A stretch of 64,000 nucleotides of DNA from Yamagishiella unicocca (lineage: Eukaryota; Chlorophyta; Chlorophyceae; Chlamydomonadales; Volvocaceae), in NCBI GenBank assembly GCA_003116995.1, contig BDSL01000049.1:1-64000 (forward strand). The letters are read 5' to 3'. Position numbers and translations under genes: made by a program. Below are positions 12,216 through 24,100 of the stretch, one piece after another. Numbering within the stretch: position 1 is the first letter of the stretch; the number at the start of each line of letters is the position of its first letter. Under the pieces are notes generated by a model that saw nothing but the letters and a program-made list of their open reading frames with translations, was not told where the DNA came from and made no database searches.

Positions 12216-15200
12216 TGCCCATCAGTCATCTATGGCTGGCCTCCACCCGCACCCGCCGCACCAGAACCAGCCACCTTACCTCCACCCCAGGAACCAGCAG
12301 CCGCAGCTGCCTCCACTGCCGCACCCACCCCCCTCGCTCCAGCAGCACCATTTGCAGCAACCGATGCAGCCGCCGCCCGGGCACCTCCAACACCAACACC
12401 CCCAACACCACCAACACCACCAGCAAGGGCCACCGCCTGTCGGTAGCGGCCCGCAGCCGCCGCAACCGCCGCCTCATCATCACCCGCAGCCGTTTCCCCC
12501 CCAACAGCACCCCAGCCACCGCGAGCACGAGCACGAGCACCACGGGAGTTCACAGCCCTACCCGCACCCAGGCTTTCCGCCGCAGCCGCCCCCCAATGCC
12601 CCGCACCACCTGCACCCACACCCACACCAACACCCACACCAACACCAGCACCCACACGGAGCCCAGGAGGCGCCTCCGCCCAACTCCATGGCCTCTGCGT
12701 GGCTTCAATCCGGGGCCCCAGGGGCGCCGCCGAACCCTCCCTGGCGCCAGGACGGCGCTCACCACCAGCTGCCGCCAGGTCCGGGACCGCCCCCGGGGCC
12801 GGGTCAGGAGTGGGACTGGGAGCGAGATGGGTTGCCGGGCCTCGCACAGCCGCCGGGGTCGGGGCCGGTGCCGATGACGAGGGCGCCGCACCCCATGGTG
12901 CCCGCTGCACCCGTGAACCAATGGCTGCAGCATCCGCAGCAGCAGCACCCGCAGCAGCACCCGCAGCAGCACCCGCAGCCTTCGCAGCAGCAGCACCCGC
13001 AGCAGCTGCACCCGCAGCAGCACCCGCAGCAGCAGCACCCGCAGCAGCACCCGCAGCACCCGCAGCAACCTCACCACCACCAGCAGGGGCACCAGCAGCA
13101 GAACCACACCCAACAGCCGCCGCAGCAGCAGCAGCAGCCACAGCAGCCACAGCAGCCACAGCAGCCACACCCCGAACGGCGCGCACACCGCCATTGGGAC
13201 CGCACCGATAAGCCCCTCACACTGTCAGCCTGGCGGGAGCAGCAGCTGCAGCTGCAGCAGCAGCAGAAGCAGCAGCCCCCGCCACAGCAGCAGCAGCAAA
13301 AGCAACAAGCATCGCCGCCGGGGCAGGCGCCGCCACCTCCAGCGCTTCATCTTCAGCCACAGTCGCAGTCGCGCGACGCTCCGCAGGCTGTGAGCGGAAG
13401 GGCTGGCGGCAGCCCGACCAGGAGCCAGCCCCTGACCGCCGACCAGGTCCCGGCTGCGGCCCAGGCAGCGTCTTCGACGCCTACGAAGCCGCAGACCCAG
13501 ATACAGGGCGGCGCGAAGCCTCCGAAGAGCTCACAGCCCTCTGGCGAGCCGCCAAAGGGAACCCCGGTCGGTGCGCCGGCACCAGCCGCCGCCTCGCAAA
13601 CGCCGGTTGCTTCTGAAGCCAAGGTCCCAACTCCGCCCGCAGCGCCAGTCGGGGCCTCGGCCGCAGCGCCGGTCCCGGCGTCCACTGCCGCCTCCACCGC
13701 CGCCCCGGCTGCTGCCCCGCACCCGGCGCCGCCCCCGTGCCTGCGGCCGGCTCAGGTCGCTGCACTACTGGCGGCGCTTGCGACGCCGCCAGTCTCGGAG
13801 TCAGTCTTAGGGGCCGCACCCGCCAGGGGTGCGACCGAAGCGCCGACCGCTGCCCGGGCCCAGAAGCCGCACCCCCCCGCGGCGCAAGGACAGGTACCCA
13901 GCCAGGCTGATGCTTCCGCGACATCCCACGCGACGGCGCAGCCCGCAGTCCCGGCCTCGACGCAGGGCCCCAGCTTAGTTGGCACCGCGGCCTCGGCTCT
14001 GGGTCAACCCACATCGGTGCCCCCCGCGCCCGCCTCCGGCCAAGCTCCAACATCGGCCCCGGGCCCAGGCCCGGCCCAGGCGCCAACGCGGACGCAAACG
14101 GCGGCCACCGCCGCCGGGCCCCCAGCAGGGGCTCCTCAGCTGGCAGATCCGGCAGCGACGGTGGTTCCGGGAGCGGCGGCGGCGCCGCAGGCAGCGGCGG
14201 CGGCAGTGGCGGCCCCGGCGGTGCATGACCCCGGCGCAGCTCCGGCTCAGGTTCCAGCTGTAGCAGCTGCCGTGGCGCCGTTACCTTCATCAGCTGCTCC
14301 GGTCGGCACCCCGGCGCCGGCCCAGGCCGCGTCTCGGCCCGCGGCCTCGGCTTCGAAACCTCCGGCTCCGAAACCTCCGGCCCTCGCAACAGAAGTGCCA
14401 GCGCCGGCCACCGCTCCAGCCCCAGCATCGCACCAGTCCCCGGGACCCCTCCTGACCCCTGTTCAAATCCCCGCGCCGACAACCGTGCGCGCTCAGGAAC
14501 CGAAACCACTCCCAGCTCTAAAAGCAGCCGCAGTCCCGGCGGCGGCAGCCCCAGCGATGGCAGCGCCTCCGTCAGCGTCGGGACCGGCTCCAGTACCGGG
14601 GCGGCCCGCTCCAGAACCAGAACCGGCAAGCGAGGCCCCCGCTCCAGAACCAGAACCGGCAAGCGAGGCGGCCTCCGGAGGCTGTAGCTCGGCTCCCGAC
14701 AGCAGTCTGGCACCAGCCCACGCCCAGGCTGTAGCTGCTGCTGCGTCAGCACCAGCTCCTGCCGGTCGGCCTCCAACGCAGCAGCCCGAGAGCAAGGAGG
14801 CAGGGCGGGGCGAAGGGACGCAGCTGACGTCACCGCATGGCGGTGGCGGCGCCGGCGCGGCAGCAGGGCTTGCGCAGGGGACGCACGGGCCGCAGGGGAC
14901 GTCAGCGGCGGTGCCGTCGGTAGCCGCCCGCGGGGCGACTGACGGGGCGGTGCCGGCGGTGGCGGTGGCGCTGGCGGTGGCGGTGGATGCGGCGGCAGGG
15001 CCCGAGACGTGTGCGACCCTGGCCTCACGCGACCCGTCACAGCCCGCGGAGGTGCGCCTCTCTGCAGCTGCTGCTGCTGCTGCTGCTACAGGGGAGACCG
15101 CCGCTGCCCCTGCTGCCCCTGCAGCCGCCGCAGCCGCCGCAGCCGCCGCAGCCGCCGCAGCCGCCGCAGCCGCCGCAGCCGCCGCAGCCCCTGTTTCTCA

Positions 15201-18200
15201 AACTGCCTCTCAAACTGCGCAAGCCCCTGCGGCCATGGCTGTTGGAAGTCGAACTGTCGAAGCTACCGCCCGCGAAGCCACCACCCCAGACGCTAGGCGC
15301 GCAGCACCACCCGATCACTGCGACGCTCCGGCATCTGCCTGGCAGGGTGGTGTGGGCAACGCCGAAGCAGCAACCCCCTTGGTCACGACCAAGCGCCAGC
15401 CGCCCAGCAGCCCCGACGGCGCGCCTCAGACGAGCCCCCGCACACATTCCCCCGGCCCGGGTGTCATAGGGCCCACTCCCACGACCACGACGCCCGCACC
15501 CGCACCCGCCGCCGCATCCGAGGCTGCAATCACGGCTGCGGCCGCAACCGCACTGCAGGCGGCTGCGGCACCTGTATCCTTACGAAGCGGCAGCGCCGAC
15601 ATGGCCGCGGCGTCCCGCCCTCGGAGTGTCAGTGGCGGCGGCGGGGGCAGCGGCGGGGATGATGGTAGCAGCGGCGGAGGCGGCGGAGGCGGCGGAGGCG
15701 GCGGAGGCCCCGGTGACGTGTCACCGTCAGCCCGGCGCTCTGGCGCCGGACGCCAGCGCATCGAGTGGTCTCCGCCTCAGTTGGTGTCGAGTGCTCCCCT
15801 GGACTGGTGGGTACCGGGCGAGGGGCGTCTGTTGGGGCAGGAGCGCCTCAGGTCGCCACCCTCGGCCGACCGACAGGGCTCATACCGAACCCCTGCACCC
15901 GGCGGCGGGAGCGGCGGGCCGCCGGCGGGAGCAGACGGATCTGGATCCCGATCTGGAGCAGGAGCAAACGGATCTGGATCCCGATCTGGGGCCGGAGCAG
16001 GCGGATCTGGATCCCGACCTGGAGGAGGCGCCCGGTCACCTAGTGAGGGGCGGGAGACAGGGAGGGTCCGGTCGTCCGGGGGTGTGGGGCGAGGCGAGGA
16101 GGGGAGGCGGGGGGGGGAGGAGGGCGGTCGCGGACCCAGCAGAGGATCGCCTGATGCGGCGGAGACAAGGCCGCGCAGTGATGCGGCCGGGCGCAGCGGC
16201 GGCCGCGCTGGCGGCGGCGGGAGCGGCAGTGGCGGCGGCGCTGGCGGCGGCGAAGGCGATGGAAGGCGGCAGGGCGGCAGTGGTGCAAGGCGGGAGGACG
16301 GCGGTCGAAGGGAGGACGGCGGTCGAAGGGAGGACGGCGGTCGAAGGGAGGACGGCGGTCGCAGGGACGACGGCGGTCGGAGAGACGACGGCGGTCGGAG
16401 AGATGACGGCGGTCGGCGGGAGGACGGCGGTCGGCGGGAGGACGGCGGTCGGCGGGAGGACGGCAGTGGCAGTTGGCGGGGTAGCGCTGCTCATGTCGGC
16501 GGCAGCGGCGCTGTCGGCGGCGGCGGCGCCGGGGGCGGCCGGGATGCTACCGGGGACAGGGGCGGCAACAAGGCGGCTGGAGGGGCGGCGGTGCGGGCAC
16601 CGGCACCGGCTGAGTCCCTGAGGGCCTCAAGCGAGCGGCGTCGTGACGGCAGCAGCGGCGGCGCTGACGGCGAGCGCGGTGACGGCGATGGCGATGCTTC
16701 AAGGCGGTCGGCAGGACCGGCGGAGGCGCTGATGGGCCCTGCGGGCCCGCCGCCCAGTGGCCCCGCGCCCAGCCAAGCCGCCCCCGGTGCCTCTGCAGCA
16801 GCACCTCCTGCCACTGGCCGGGCCAAGACCACCCGCCAGCCCATCCCCATCCCCGACTTCAACCTGCCACCCCCGGCACCGTCTGCCGCGCCGCGAAGTC
16901 CCACAGCCGCCGGCAGTGTGGCGGCGCCGCCCTCCGCAGCGACGTCTGCCGCCCCCTGGGGGCCCACCGCCCGCCCGGGCGCACCCTCGCCGCCCGTCAC
17001 ACGGGCCGCTGCGCTTCACGCGGCGGAGGCGGCGGCGCGGATGCTGCCCAAGGGCTCCAGGACCGAACCCGGCGGCGGCGGCGGCGGCGGCGGTGGCGGC
17101 GAGGGTGCTGGTGTAACGACCGCCGGCGGCAGGAGGTCGCCGGCGGTCCGGGGAGGAGCCCACGGGGGCGGCGGCGGCGGCGGAGCCGCCGGCCCGGCGG
17201 CTGGTGCAGCTTCCCGGGAGCCGCGGGTGCAGCCTGAGGTTATTGACCTGACGTCGGATGAGCCTGTGCAGCTTGTCGCACAGCCCCGTCACCAGACCCG
17301 AGCCGTCCCAGCAGCCAGGCCGGGGCCCCGCCAGGCGAGTGCTGGCCGGCGGCATTCGAACGGGGATGGTGCGCCAGCAGGTGGTGGTGGTGGTGGTGGT
17401 GGTGGTGGTTCCCGTCTGCTGGGAGATCTGAAGGCGGAGGAGGAGCTGCTGCCGCCGACGAAGCGCCAGAGGCAGCCGGCAGGGGCGCAGGGCCCGGCTG
17501 GAGGGCCGGGGGCGGGGCTCAAACACGGCAGCAGCAACCCGGACGGCGCGGCACGCCTCTCGTCGCTGCCTGGGGCTGGGCGCCAGGCCGCAGCGGCGGG
17601 CGAGGCAGGCACAGGCTCAACGGCCCGAACCCGGGCCGCCACCGCCGCCGCCGCCGCCGCTGCCGCCGCCACCGCCGCCGCCGCCACCACGGCCGCAGCC
17701 GCTGAGGGCGACCCCCCCCCGGAGCCGCCACAGCCAGTCGAGGATGCGGTGGGCGCGCTGGCGGCCAGCATGCTACAACACTACGGCTCCTCTCTGCTGC
17801 CGTACTGCAACCCGTTTGACCCATTCCAGGGACTGTTCCCGCTCTTCGCTCTGGCCCACAACCCGGGCCTAGCCGCCTGGGGCAACCAGGCTCTCCCCCC
17901 CGGGTTCCCGAACCCCGCGGCTGGCGGGTTCGCCGCCGGAGCCCACTCGGGGCACGTTAACGGCCCGGGTCTCCCACCACCACGAGGGCAGCACCAGCCC
18001 AGGCAGCAGCAGCAGGGCCAGCAGCAGCCGCAGCACCAGCAGCAGCCGCAGCACCAGCAGCAGCACCAGCAGCACCAGCAACACCAGCAACACCACCAGC
18101 AGCACTACCAGCACCAGCAGCACCAGCACCAGCAGCACCAGCAGCAGCAGAGGAGGGGCGGGCGCGAGCCGGGTGACGAGGCGGAGCAGGGCACGACGGG

Positions 18201-18249
18201 TCGGCGGCCACGGAAGCGGCAGGCTACGGACCACAGCAAGTACCAGTAG
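5812..18249 (+). CDS. Very large low-complexity protein, one uninterrupted ORF of 4,145 codons
   Basis: A single open frame of 12,438 bp with no visible intron, in a region where other genes have an intron every few hundred bases. Most non-repetitive parts: residues 1-125 (region of DDERQIFDLPPSFQIPGH), a coiled coil at about 281-325, a helical block at 496-557 (EKLVRLEALMLRARSSVSEL), and 3979-4023 (SSLLPYCNPFDPFQGLF). Between them are Gln runs, an Arg-Asp dipeptide domain at about 1463-1620, an acidic Ser motif at 1798-1808 (SGEVESEGESD), Pro/His/Gln-rich tracts, an Ala run and ten GGRRED-type hexapeptides near 3494-3550. V-I-D-L-T at 3810-3814 followed by S-D-E fits a SUMO-interacting motif. 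Basic clusters at about 3884 (KRQRQ) and at the C-terminus (RRPRKRQ) fit nuclear import. A nuclear RNA- or chromatin-linked scaffold is an inference from composition only. The downstream frame continues after the stop (see 18250-18477). Confidence 0.7.
7192..7245 (+). repeat. CAG/CAA run encoding polyglutamine
   Basis: Eighteen consecutive Gln codons, mostly CAG with some CAA near the 3' end, inside the 4,145-codon ORF. Shorter Gln runs occur at 6915-6955, 11937-11960 and 12181-12215 in the same frame. Confidence 0.95.
10198..10674 (+). repeat. Arg-Asp dipeptide domain with 18-bp DNA repeats
   Basis: Degenerate cgggac/cgggat hexamers and near-perfect repeats reading gaccgtggccgggacctg encode alternating Arg-Asp with Gly, Leu and Tyr, about 158 residues. 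Such RD/RS-like domains are common in RNA-processing proteins. This suggests but does not prove a role. Confidence 0.85.
16285..16460 (+). repeat. 18-bp coding repeat (GGRRED hexapeptide)
   Basis: About ten copies of an 18-bp unit close to gacggcggtcgaagggag encode Gly-Gly-Arg-Arg-Glu/Asp-Asp inside the giant ORF. The unit length is a multiple of three, so copy-number changes would keep the frame. Confidence 0.9.
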
Positions 18250-18477
18250 CTGCAGCGGCGTGTGTTCACTGTTACGTCCAAGCCGAGTGTGCTGACTGTT
18301 AAGGCTGAGCCGAGTGTGCTGACGGTTAAGGCTGAGCCTAGTGTGCTGACTGTTAAGGCTGAGCCGAGTGTGCTGACGGTTAAGGCTGAGCCGAGTGTGC
18401 TGACTGTGAAGGCCGAGCCGAGTTCGTTAACTGTCACGGCCGCAGCGTTGCTAATAGCAGGGAGTGGCTGGGCGTGA
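18250..18477 (+). other. In-frame open extension after the giant ORF stop, five core copies of a 9-residue repeat
   Basis: Directly after TAG at 18247-18249, the same frame stays open for 75 codons to TGA at 18475-18477. It begins LQRRVFTVTSKP and then repeats PSVLTVKAE about five times, with degenerate flanking copies. The five central 27-bp units (18289-18423) differ only at third codon positions (act/acg, gtt/gtg, gct/gcc, ccg/cct), so every difference is silent. This argues that the frame is, or recently was, translated. Possible routes are stop-codon readthrough, an alternative splice that skips the TAG (ctgcag|cgg just after the stop looks like an acceptor), a recent nonsense change or sequence error, or a separate small ORF. 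Confidence 0.6.
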
Positions 18478-18757
18478 GAGGAAAAGCCCCGTGGGGAGTG
18501 GGCAGGCGGAGGGGGCAACGATGGGGACGATAGCGGCGAGCAGGGGTGGGACGTCGTCTCTCGGGGCGGAGCACCAAGCAGCTATAGCAACACGGGGACA
18601 CCACGTTGTTGTTGTTGTTGTTTTGCTCTGCCTGGCTAAGCCGGTGCCGGCGGTAACAGGTGCAGGTGAGTCATATGTCGGCATCGGCGCGTGAACGTGC
18701 AGCAGACCTCAGAAAGTTGTATTTATTTCTCTAATCTGTGTGCGCTGCTGCCGCGGC

Positions 18758-18762
18758 TGTAA
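18758..18762 (+). promoter_or_regulatory. Candidate polyadenylation signal TGTAA
   Basis: TGTAA about 510 bp after the TAG stop and about 280 bp after the end of the in-frame extension. It is the first clear copy downstream of the giant ORF that fits a 3' UTR end. Confidence 0.45.
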
Positions 18763-20831
18763 CATGGATACAGATTAATACAGGTCGGTAGCGGGTACGG
18801 CTCGCAGTTGCGCGTTTCGGTTGGGCTTCCAACGGTAGTCCAGCAGTGGTGATGTGGTGATAGTATCGGTGCCTAGTTGGGGTAGTGTGGTGTAGTTGAC
18901 GGAGTGCTGGCTGGACTGCAGCACGGAGGTCTGAGGACCGCGTGTCACTGACACCAGAAGAGCGGCGGCCGCACAAGTCGCCCGACGTAGGAAGCGGAGG
19001 GTAGGAACTAGGTGGCGCATAGTCTTGGAATCGGGGGTGGCGAGAAGGGCGGGGGGCGCACGGGTCCTCGCGTGGACGACACGACCTCTAGGGTCCGAGA
19101 ACAAGTGCGGCTGTCGCGGACACGATCCCACGGGACCAAGGGGGCGACGCAGACTGTGACGTGGCAGCGGGGGTAGCAGGGGCGTGTATGACATGTATCG
19201 TTTTGCAGGGGCTGCGAGCCGTGTTTGCGCATGTCAATCGACGCTGCTGTCTGGGGGGTGTACCCTGGACAGGAACCGAATGACGCGGGAGGGCACGTCC
19301 TTCCCGCCGGACGCCTGTGTGGCTGGGCGTGGTAGTCGGCACCCGGCACCTCGGGGCGGCTTGCGCCTTGGGGTCAAGGGGAGGTGGTGGCTGTGAAGAT
19401 CGCATCCGTTGCAGCCGAAACCGGCACGACACGGCCTGATGCGTCACGCCACGTGCTCCACGGCATGCCACGACAACTTTCCACAGCTCCAACCCGCGCC
19501 GAGCGGCCTCGGAACTGAGGCGCCGCTGAAGCGCGGATGGGCTGTTCACCTCGCGAACGTTTGGAGGATGGCTGTCGAGCTGGCGGGGGGTAGCGCTTCT
19601 TGACGCTGCAAAGGCGGCAGCTCGAGCAACGGACGGGCGCCGTTCCACCTCCATGTGTAATAGTTTTTCGGCGTTGGACAGCTGGCTCACGATCGGAGCT
19701 GAAGGGACAGGGTGCGCACATCGGGCCCACGTAGCAATAGCATCTAAATAGGCAAGGAAATTGATGGGAGCGCAGCCACGCCTTGGGAACTGGGGAGGGA
19801 GCAAGGTAGCGAGCAGGCAGACGCGAGATGCGCCTCGCAGCGCCTGGTAGCAGATGTCGGAGACAGCGCCTAAACACGGGCAGCTGCTGCCTCTTCATCA
19901 CCACACCGGATGGTGCTCTCGCCCCGGTACCATTCGTACCGGAAACCATTAGTGCCGGCGAAGGTGTGTAGACGACGAGCTATGCTCGCTGGCTGCGTGT
20001 AAACGGTGGCGGCCGGTTCAGGCACCGTTTGTCCTTCCGCCCGCAGCTGGTATTCGTTGGTGGCGGCGGTTGCAGTACACGCGGATCCCGTTCCATACCG
20101 TTCAGTGGGCGCATTACAGCTGCTCCTCTCCGCTCCACCTCTCTCCCACCCGGAGAGCGGTCTTCCTTGCAACCCACCCGGTGAGGGGAGTTACAATATT
20201 AGACCCGGTAACCCGGTGAGGGGAGGGGGGTGCGGAGTCACATGCCGCTCTCGCACGCCCCAATGTCAACACGCTCGCAAGACACCCCAGCCTGCTCGGC
20301 CAGTATACGGCATCACAAGCATCTTTCAACCACCAACGGCTCGGGGGACAACCGACTGCGGAGCGCGCCCATCAGCACTTGATCAAGCGCGCCCTGACAG
20401 GGTCCCCGAACACCTACACCGCGACACGCGACAAACCCAAGCCCCTCCTGCCGCCTTAGTAAACTGAAAACACGGAGGCCGGTCGCACTCGAGTCGAGGG
20501 TTCATTTCCAAAGCTGTACCCGTGTTTCAGGGACGGCAAAGTCACGCAAAGCCGCCCAGCACAGCGTCCGCCCCGAGCAAGCATACATCCATTGCAGCCC
20601 CATTGCGGCACGGCGATGCAAGGTCCTGACAACCCAGTCTTCCGTACAATCCTAAAACCCTGGCTAGGTGGTCCCGTCTTACTCCCCAGGACCCTTGGCT
20701 GTTTCCGCCCTAAGTACCCCACCTCCCCATTCGCCCTCCTTCGAGGCACTCTCTACTCGAGGTTCGTTCATCTACTCGCGCCCGCCCTCCCCTGGAGCGT
20801 CCACCCACACACCCGCCCTCCCCTGGAGCCT

Positions 20832-21073
20832 CTACTTGAAGTCCTTGCGGCTGTTGAGCGCCTCGTGGGTCCGCTTGAGGTGCGCCTTGTACGACTGGAT
20901 GTCGCCCTGCCACTTGCGCACCGCTCCGCCGCCCACCTCCCAGATCTCGTTGCACACCTGCCCGATCAGCCGGAAGTCGTGGCTCACCAGCACCAAACCG
21001 CCATCCCACTCTGCAGCAGCGTGGGAGGGCGGGAGGGAGGGCGGGGAGGAGGTGAGGAGGGAGGTGGGGCCAT

Positions 21074-21109
<36 letters not shown>

Positions 21110-24100
21110 ACGCACGCACACACACACACAGCGGGACGGCGCATCACGTGTCTTGGTGGCGGTCAGTCCGGACATCAAGTCACTGCGCCGGGTGGCATCG
21201 CTTGCACACACAGACACTTCCCAGTGAGGCACCCAGTACCTGGCACGGCACCCGTAAATCAAATCAATCCGCTGTACAGTTCCGTACTCCGTGCTCCGTA
21301 CAAGGCAGCCCAGTAGGTCCCATCCCCTGGGCGCGCGGGACCCTCCCTGCTGGCGCCCCTGCCCCACCGTTGATGGCCCGAGCGAGCGAGTCGATGGTCT
21401 CGAGATCCAGATGGTTGGTTGGCTCGTCCAGCAGCAGCATGTGCGGGGTGCGGTGCGCCAGCCAGGCGAACACCACACGCGACTTGAGGCCGTCCGAGAG
21501 GTTCTTGATGGGCAGGGTCTGGGTCTGGCCGGTGATGCCGAAGCGGCCGATCACACTGCGCATCTTCTCCTCACCCAGGTCGCGGCCATACTCCTTGAGC
21601 TGCGGGGCCGGGGGGGGGCATAAAGGCCGGTTACACGACATCGGACAACTAGCGGGGGCGGGGGCGTGCCAAGGGGGCGTGCCAAGGGGCCGGGGGGTGG
21701 TGGCAGCGGAGCGAGCGGGGGGTTGGGGCAGGAGCGGTGAATTGGTGGCGGCGCAGAGTCACAAGCCAACGGGTAGCAAGGAGAAGGGGTGTGTGTCATT
21801 ACATGCACCTCTCCACCCCTTCCGCACCACCCACCCCACCCCGGGCGCGCGATGCACTCCCGGGGGGATAAGCTACCAGCCTGCATGGTGTCTTCGCACC
21901 CCACCACCCCACCCCACCACGAGGTGTCCGAAGACTATGCACCAGCTTTACTTCCCCTGTTGAGTAACCAGCAACAAGTAACCAGTAACCTTTTCTGTAC
22001 CCTTCCCCCACCCCACCAGCACCGCTAACCCCCCCCCGTCGCACCATGTACTCCAGGGGGGTCAGCTCCGGGTCCAGTAGCTCCGTGAGGTGCTGGTGGT
22101 ACTGCCCGATGCGCAGGTGGTTGTGGCGCTTCACCATGCCGTCCAGCGGCTCCAGGTTGCCCACCATCAGCTTCAGGAGGGTGGACTTGCCCGCACCGTT
22201 GGGGCCCACGATCGCCACTCTGCGGTCGGAGGGGTCGTGAGGGAAGGGCGGGAAGCGGGGAGAGGGGTGGGGAGGAAAGGAACCCGTAGTAAGGCGACGT
22301 GGGAGAAGGAGGGCACGCAGGGCAGGAGGTCGCGTTGCAAGACGCAGGGCAGGGGGTGGAGCGCGCGAGCGCACCCACGGCCGTGTGTTTGTGGCCGGGC
22401 AGGCGGTTGGGCTCTCCCACCAGCGCACGGCAGTCGCAACCGTCGGGCAGCGCCGGCTGCTCCGAGCGTGCCCGGAGGCAGCCGCGTGCCCGGAGGCAGC
22501 CGCGTGCCCGGAGGCAGCCGCTGTGCAGTGCTGTGTCGTGTCGTGCTGTGCCGCTGCAGCAGCTGTTTTCCATACCACCGCACCCGGCCTCAACGCCTCG
22601 GTACCGGAGCAGAGGGAGGTTGCGCGCACACACGCCTCGCCCCGCCACCCCCCACCTACTGTCTTGACGTGTCCGCAACGTGCGAAGTGTGCGGAAGCTC
22701 TTCAGCCTGATCCGAACCTCTCAATCCGCATCTCCGCACCTCCTTTTTACCCACCCGTGTGTTGCGAATTTAGTTATTGTAGTCGGTGTCCAACGGCATC
22801 TCGCCACCCACCTGCTGTCCAGATCGACTCCCAGGTCCACGTGGCTGTACAGCACCTTGTCCGGTGAGTAACCGAACGCCACCTCCGTGAACTGCAACAC
22901 GGGGGGCGGCAGCTTGCCCACGTTCTCGAAGCGGATGCGAATCACCTTGTCCCCCTCGACCTGCGAGCATCCATCGCAGCAGCCATCACCAACATCACCA
23001 GAGCCGCACGTGGATTGGGATGATGAAGACGAGGATATGCATCGTTTCCACGGGCCTCCCCCGCCCCTCCCCCGCCGTTCCTTCCCCCGTCCCCGCCGTC
23101 CCAACCAACTTACAACGAGCCGCCCAAATCGTGTCCTTGTCCGTTTTACTTGCCCCTTGGGCTTCCTCTCAACCCTCCCGCGTGAGTGGGGGCCCCCCTC
23201 ACTCACCCTCTCCGTCAGCCCCCTCTCTCACTCACTTGTTTTTTTGTAACACCCCCCTTTCACTCACCCTCTCCGTCAGCCCTCCTCGGACCATCTTCGC
23301 CAGCGTCTTCTCCTTGCTCTGCGCTTGGCGGGCCAGCTTGGCGGATCCGTGCCCGAACCTTGCGATGTACTCCTTCATGTTGGCGATCTGCTCCTGCTCC
23401 CACTTGTATTTCTTCATCTGGTTCTCCTCCAGCTCGGCGCGCGTCTGGGTGAACGAGTCGTAGTTGCCTGCGAGTGGATCCAGGGAGGGGCGGGCGACGT
23501 GGGTTATGATACTCCAGGGGAGGGGCAGCCGACTTGGGGTGAGGTAGGTACCCAGGTGGGCCGACAAGAGGCTTGCGAAAAGCAGGCAGCGGGTTCCTGT
23601 TGTTCCGAACCAACGCCCCAGCAAATCTCAACACGGCTGCCTCAGGAGCCAAAGGAGCCAGCCGCAGGAGTCAGCCAGCCAGCCAGGCAGCCAGCCAGTC
23701 AGCCAGTCAGACAACCAATCGCTCGCAGAGTCGGCTGCTGCACTCCGTCCATCGCTTCTGTGGGCCCCTCCCCTCCCCTGCCCTCCCGGCAGCCCACGGG
23801 CCTTCCTCACCCCCCCTCCCGGGTCTTCCTCGAACCCTCCCTTTCCCAGCCAGTCACTCACCCGAGTAGTACATGAGCTTCTTCTTCTGCATGTGAATGA
23901 TGTTGGTGCACACCCCGTTGAGGAAGTCCTGGCTGTGGCTGACCATCAGCAAGATGCGCTTGAACTGCGGCCGGGGAGGGAGTGGCGTGAAACCGGTGAC
24001 ACGAAAAACGACAAGGCAGTGGGCGCATGGTCGGCGGACAGCGAGGATGTGGGCGCATGCTGGAGGGAGGGCGGTTGGGTTGAAGGAGGGCGCGGGAAGG

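Larger units (their letters stand above)
18250..20831. other. Convergent intergenic region between giant ORF and ABCF gene
   Basis: About 2.6 kb holding the 27-bp repeat described separately, presumed 3' UTRs and no recognisable gene. A minus-strand ORF at 19088-19804 (238 codons) has no known motif. A short family-B-like fragment (ttacaatattagacccgg) lies at 20191-20208. Confidence 0.6.

Noticed and set aside
13481..15040. 519-codon antisense ORF
   Set aside because: Antisense shadow of Ala/Pro-rich coding sequence; no motif, no splice support.
19088..19804. 238-codon minus-strand ORF between the convergent genes
   Set aside because: No recognisable domain, no low-complexity pattern typical of local proteins, no neighbouring exon with matching phase.
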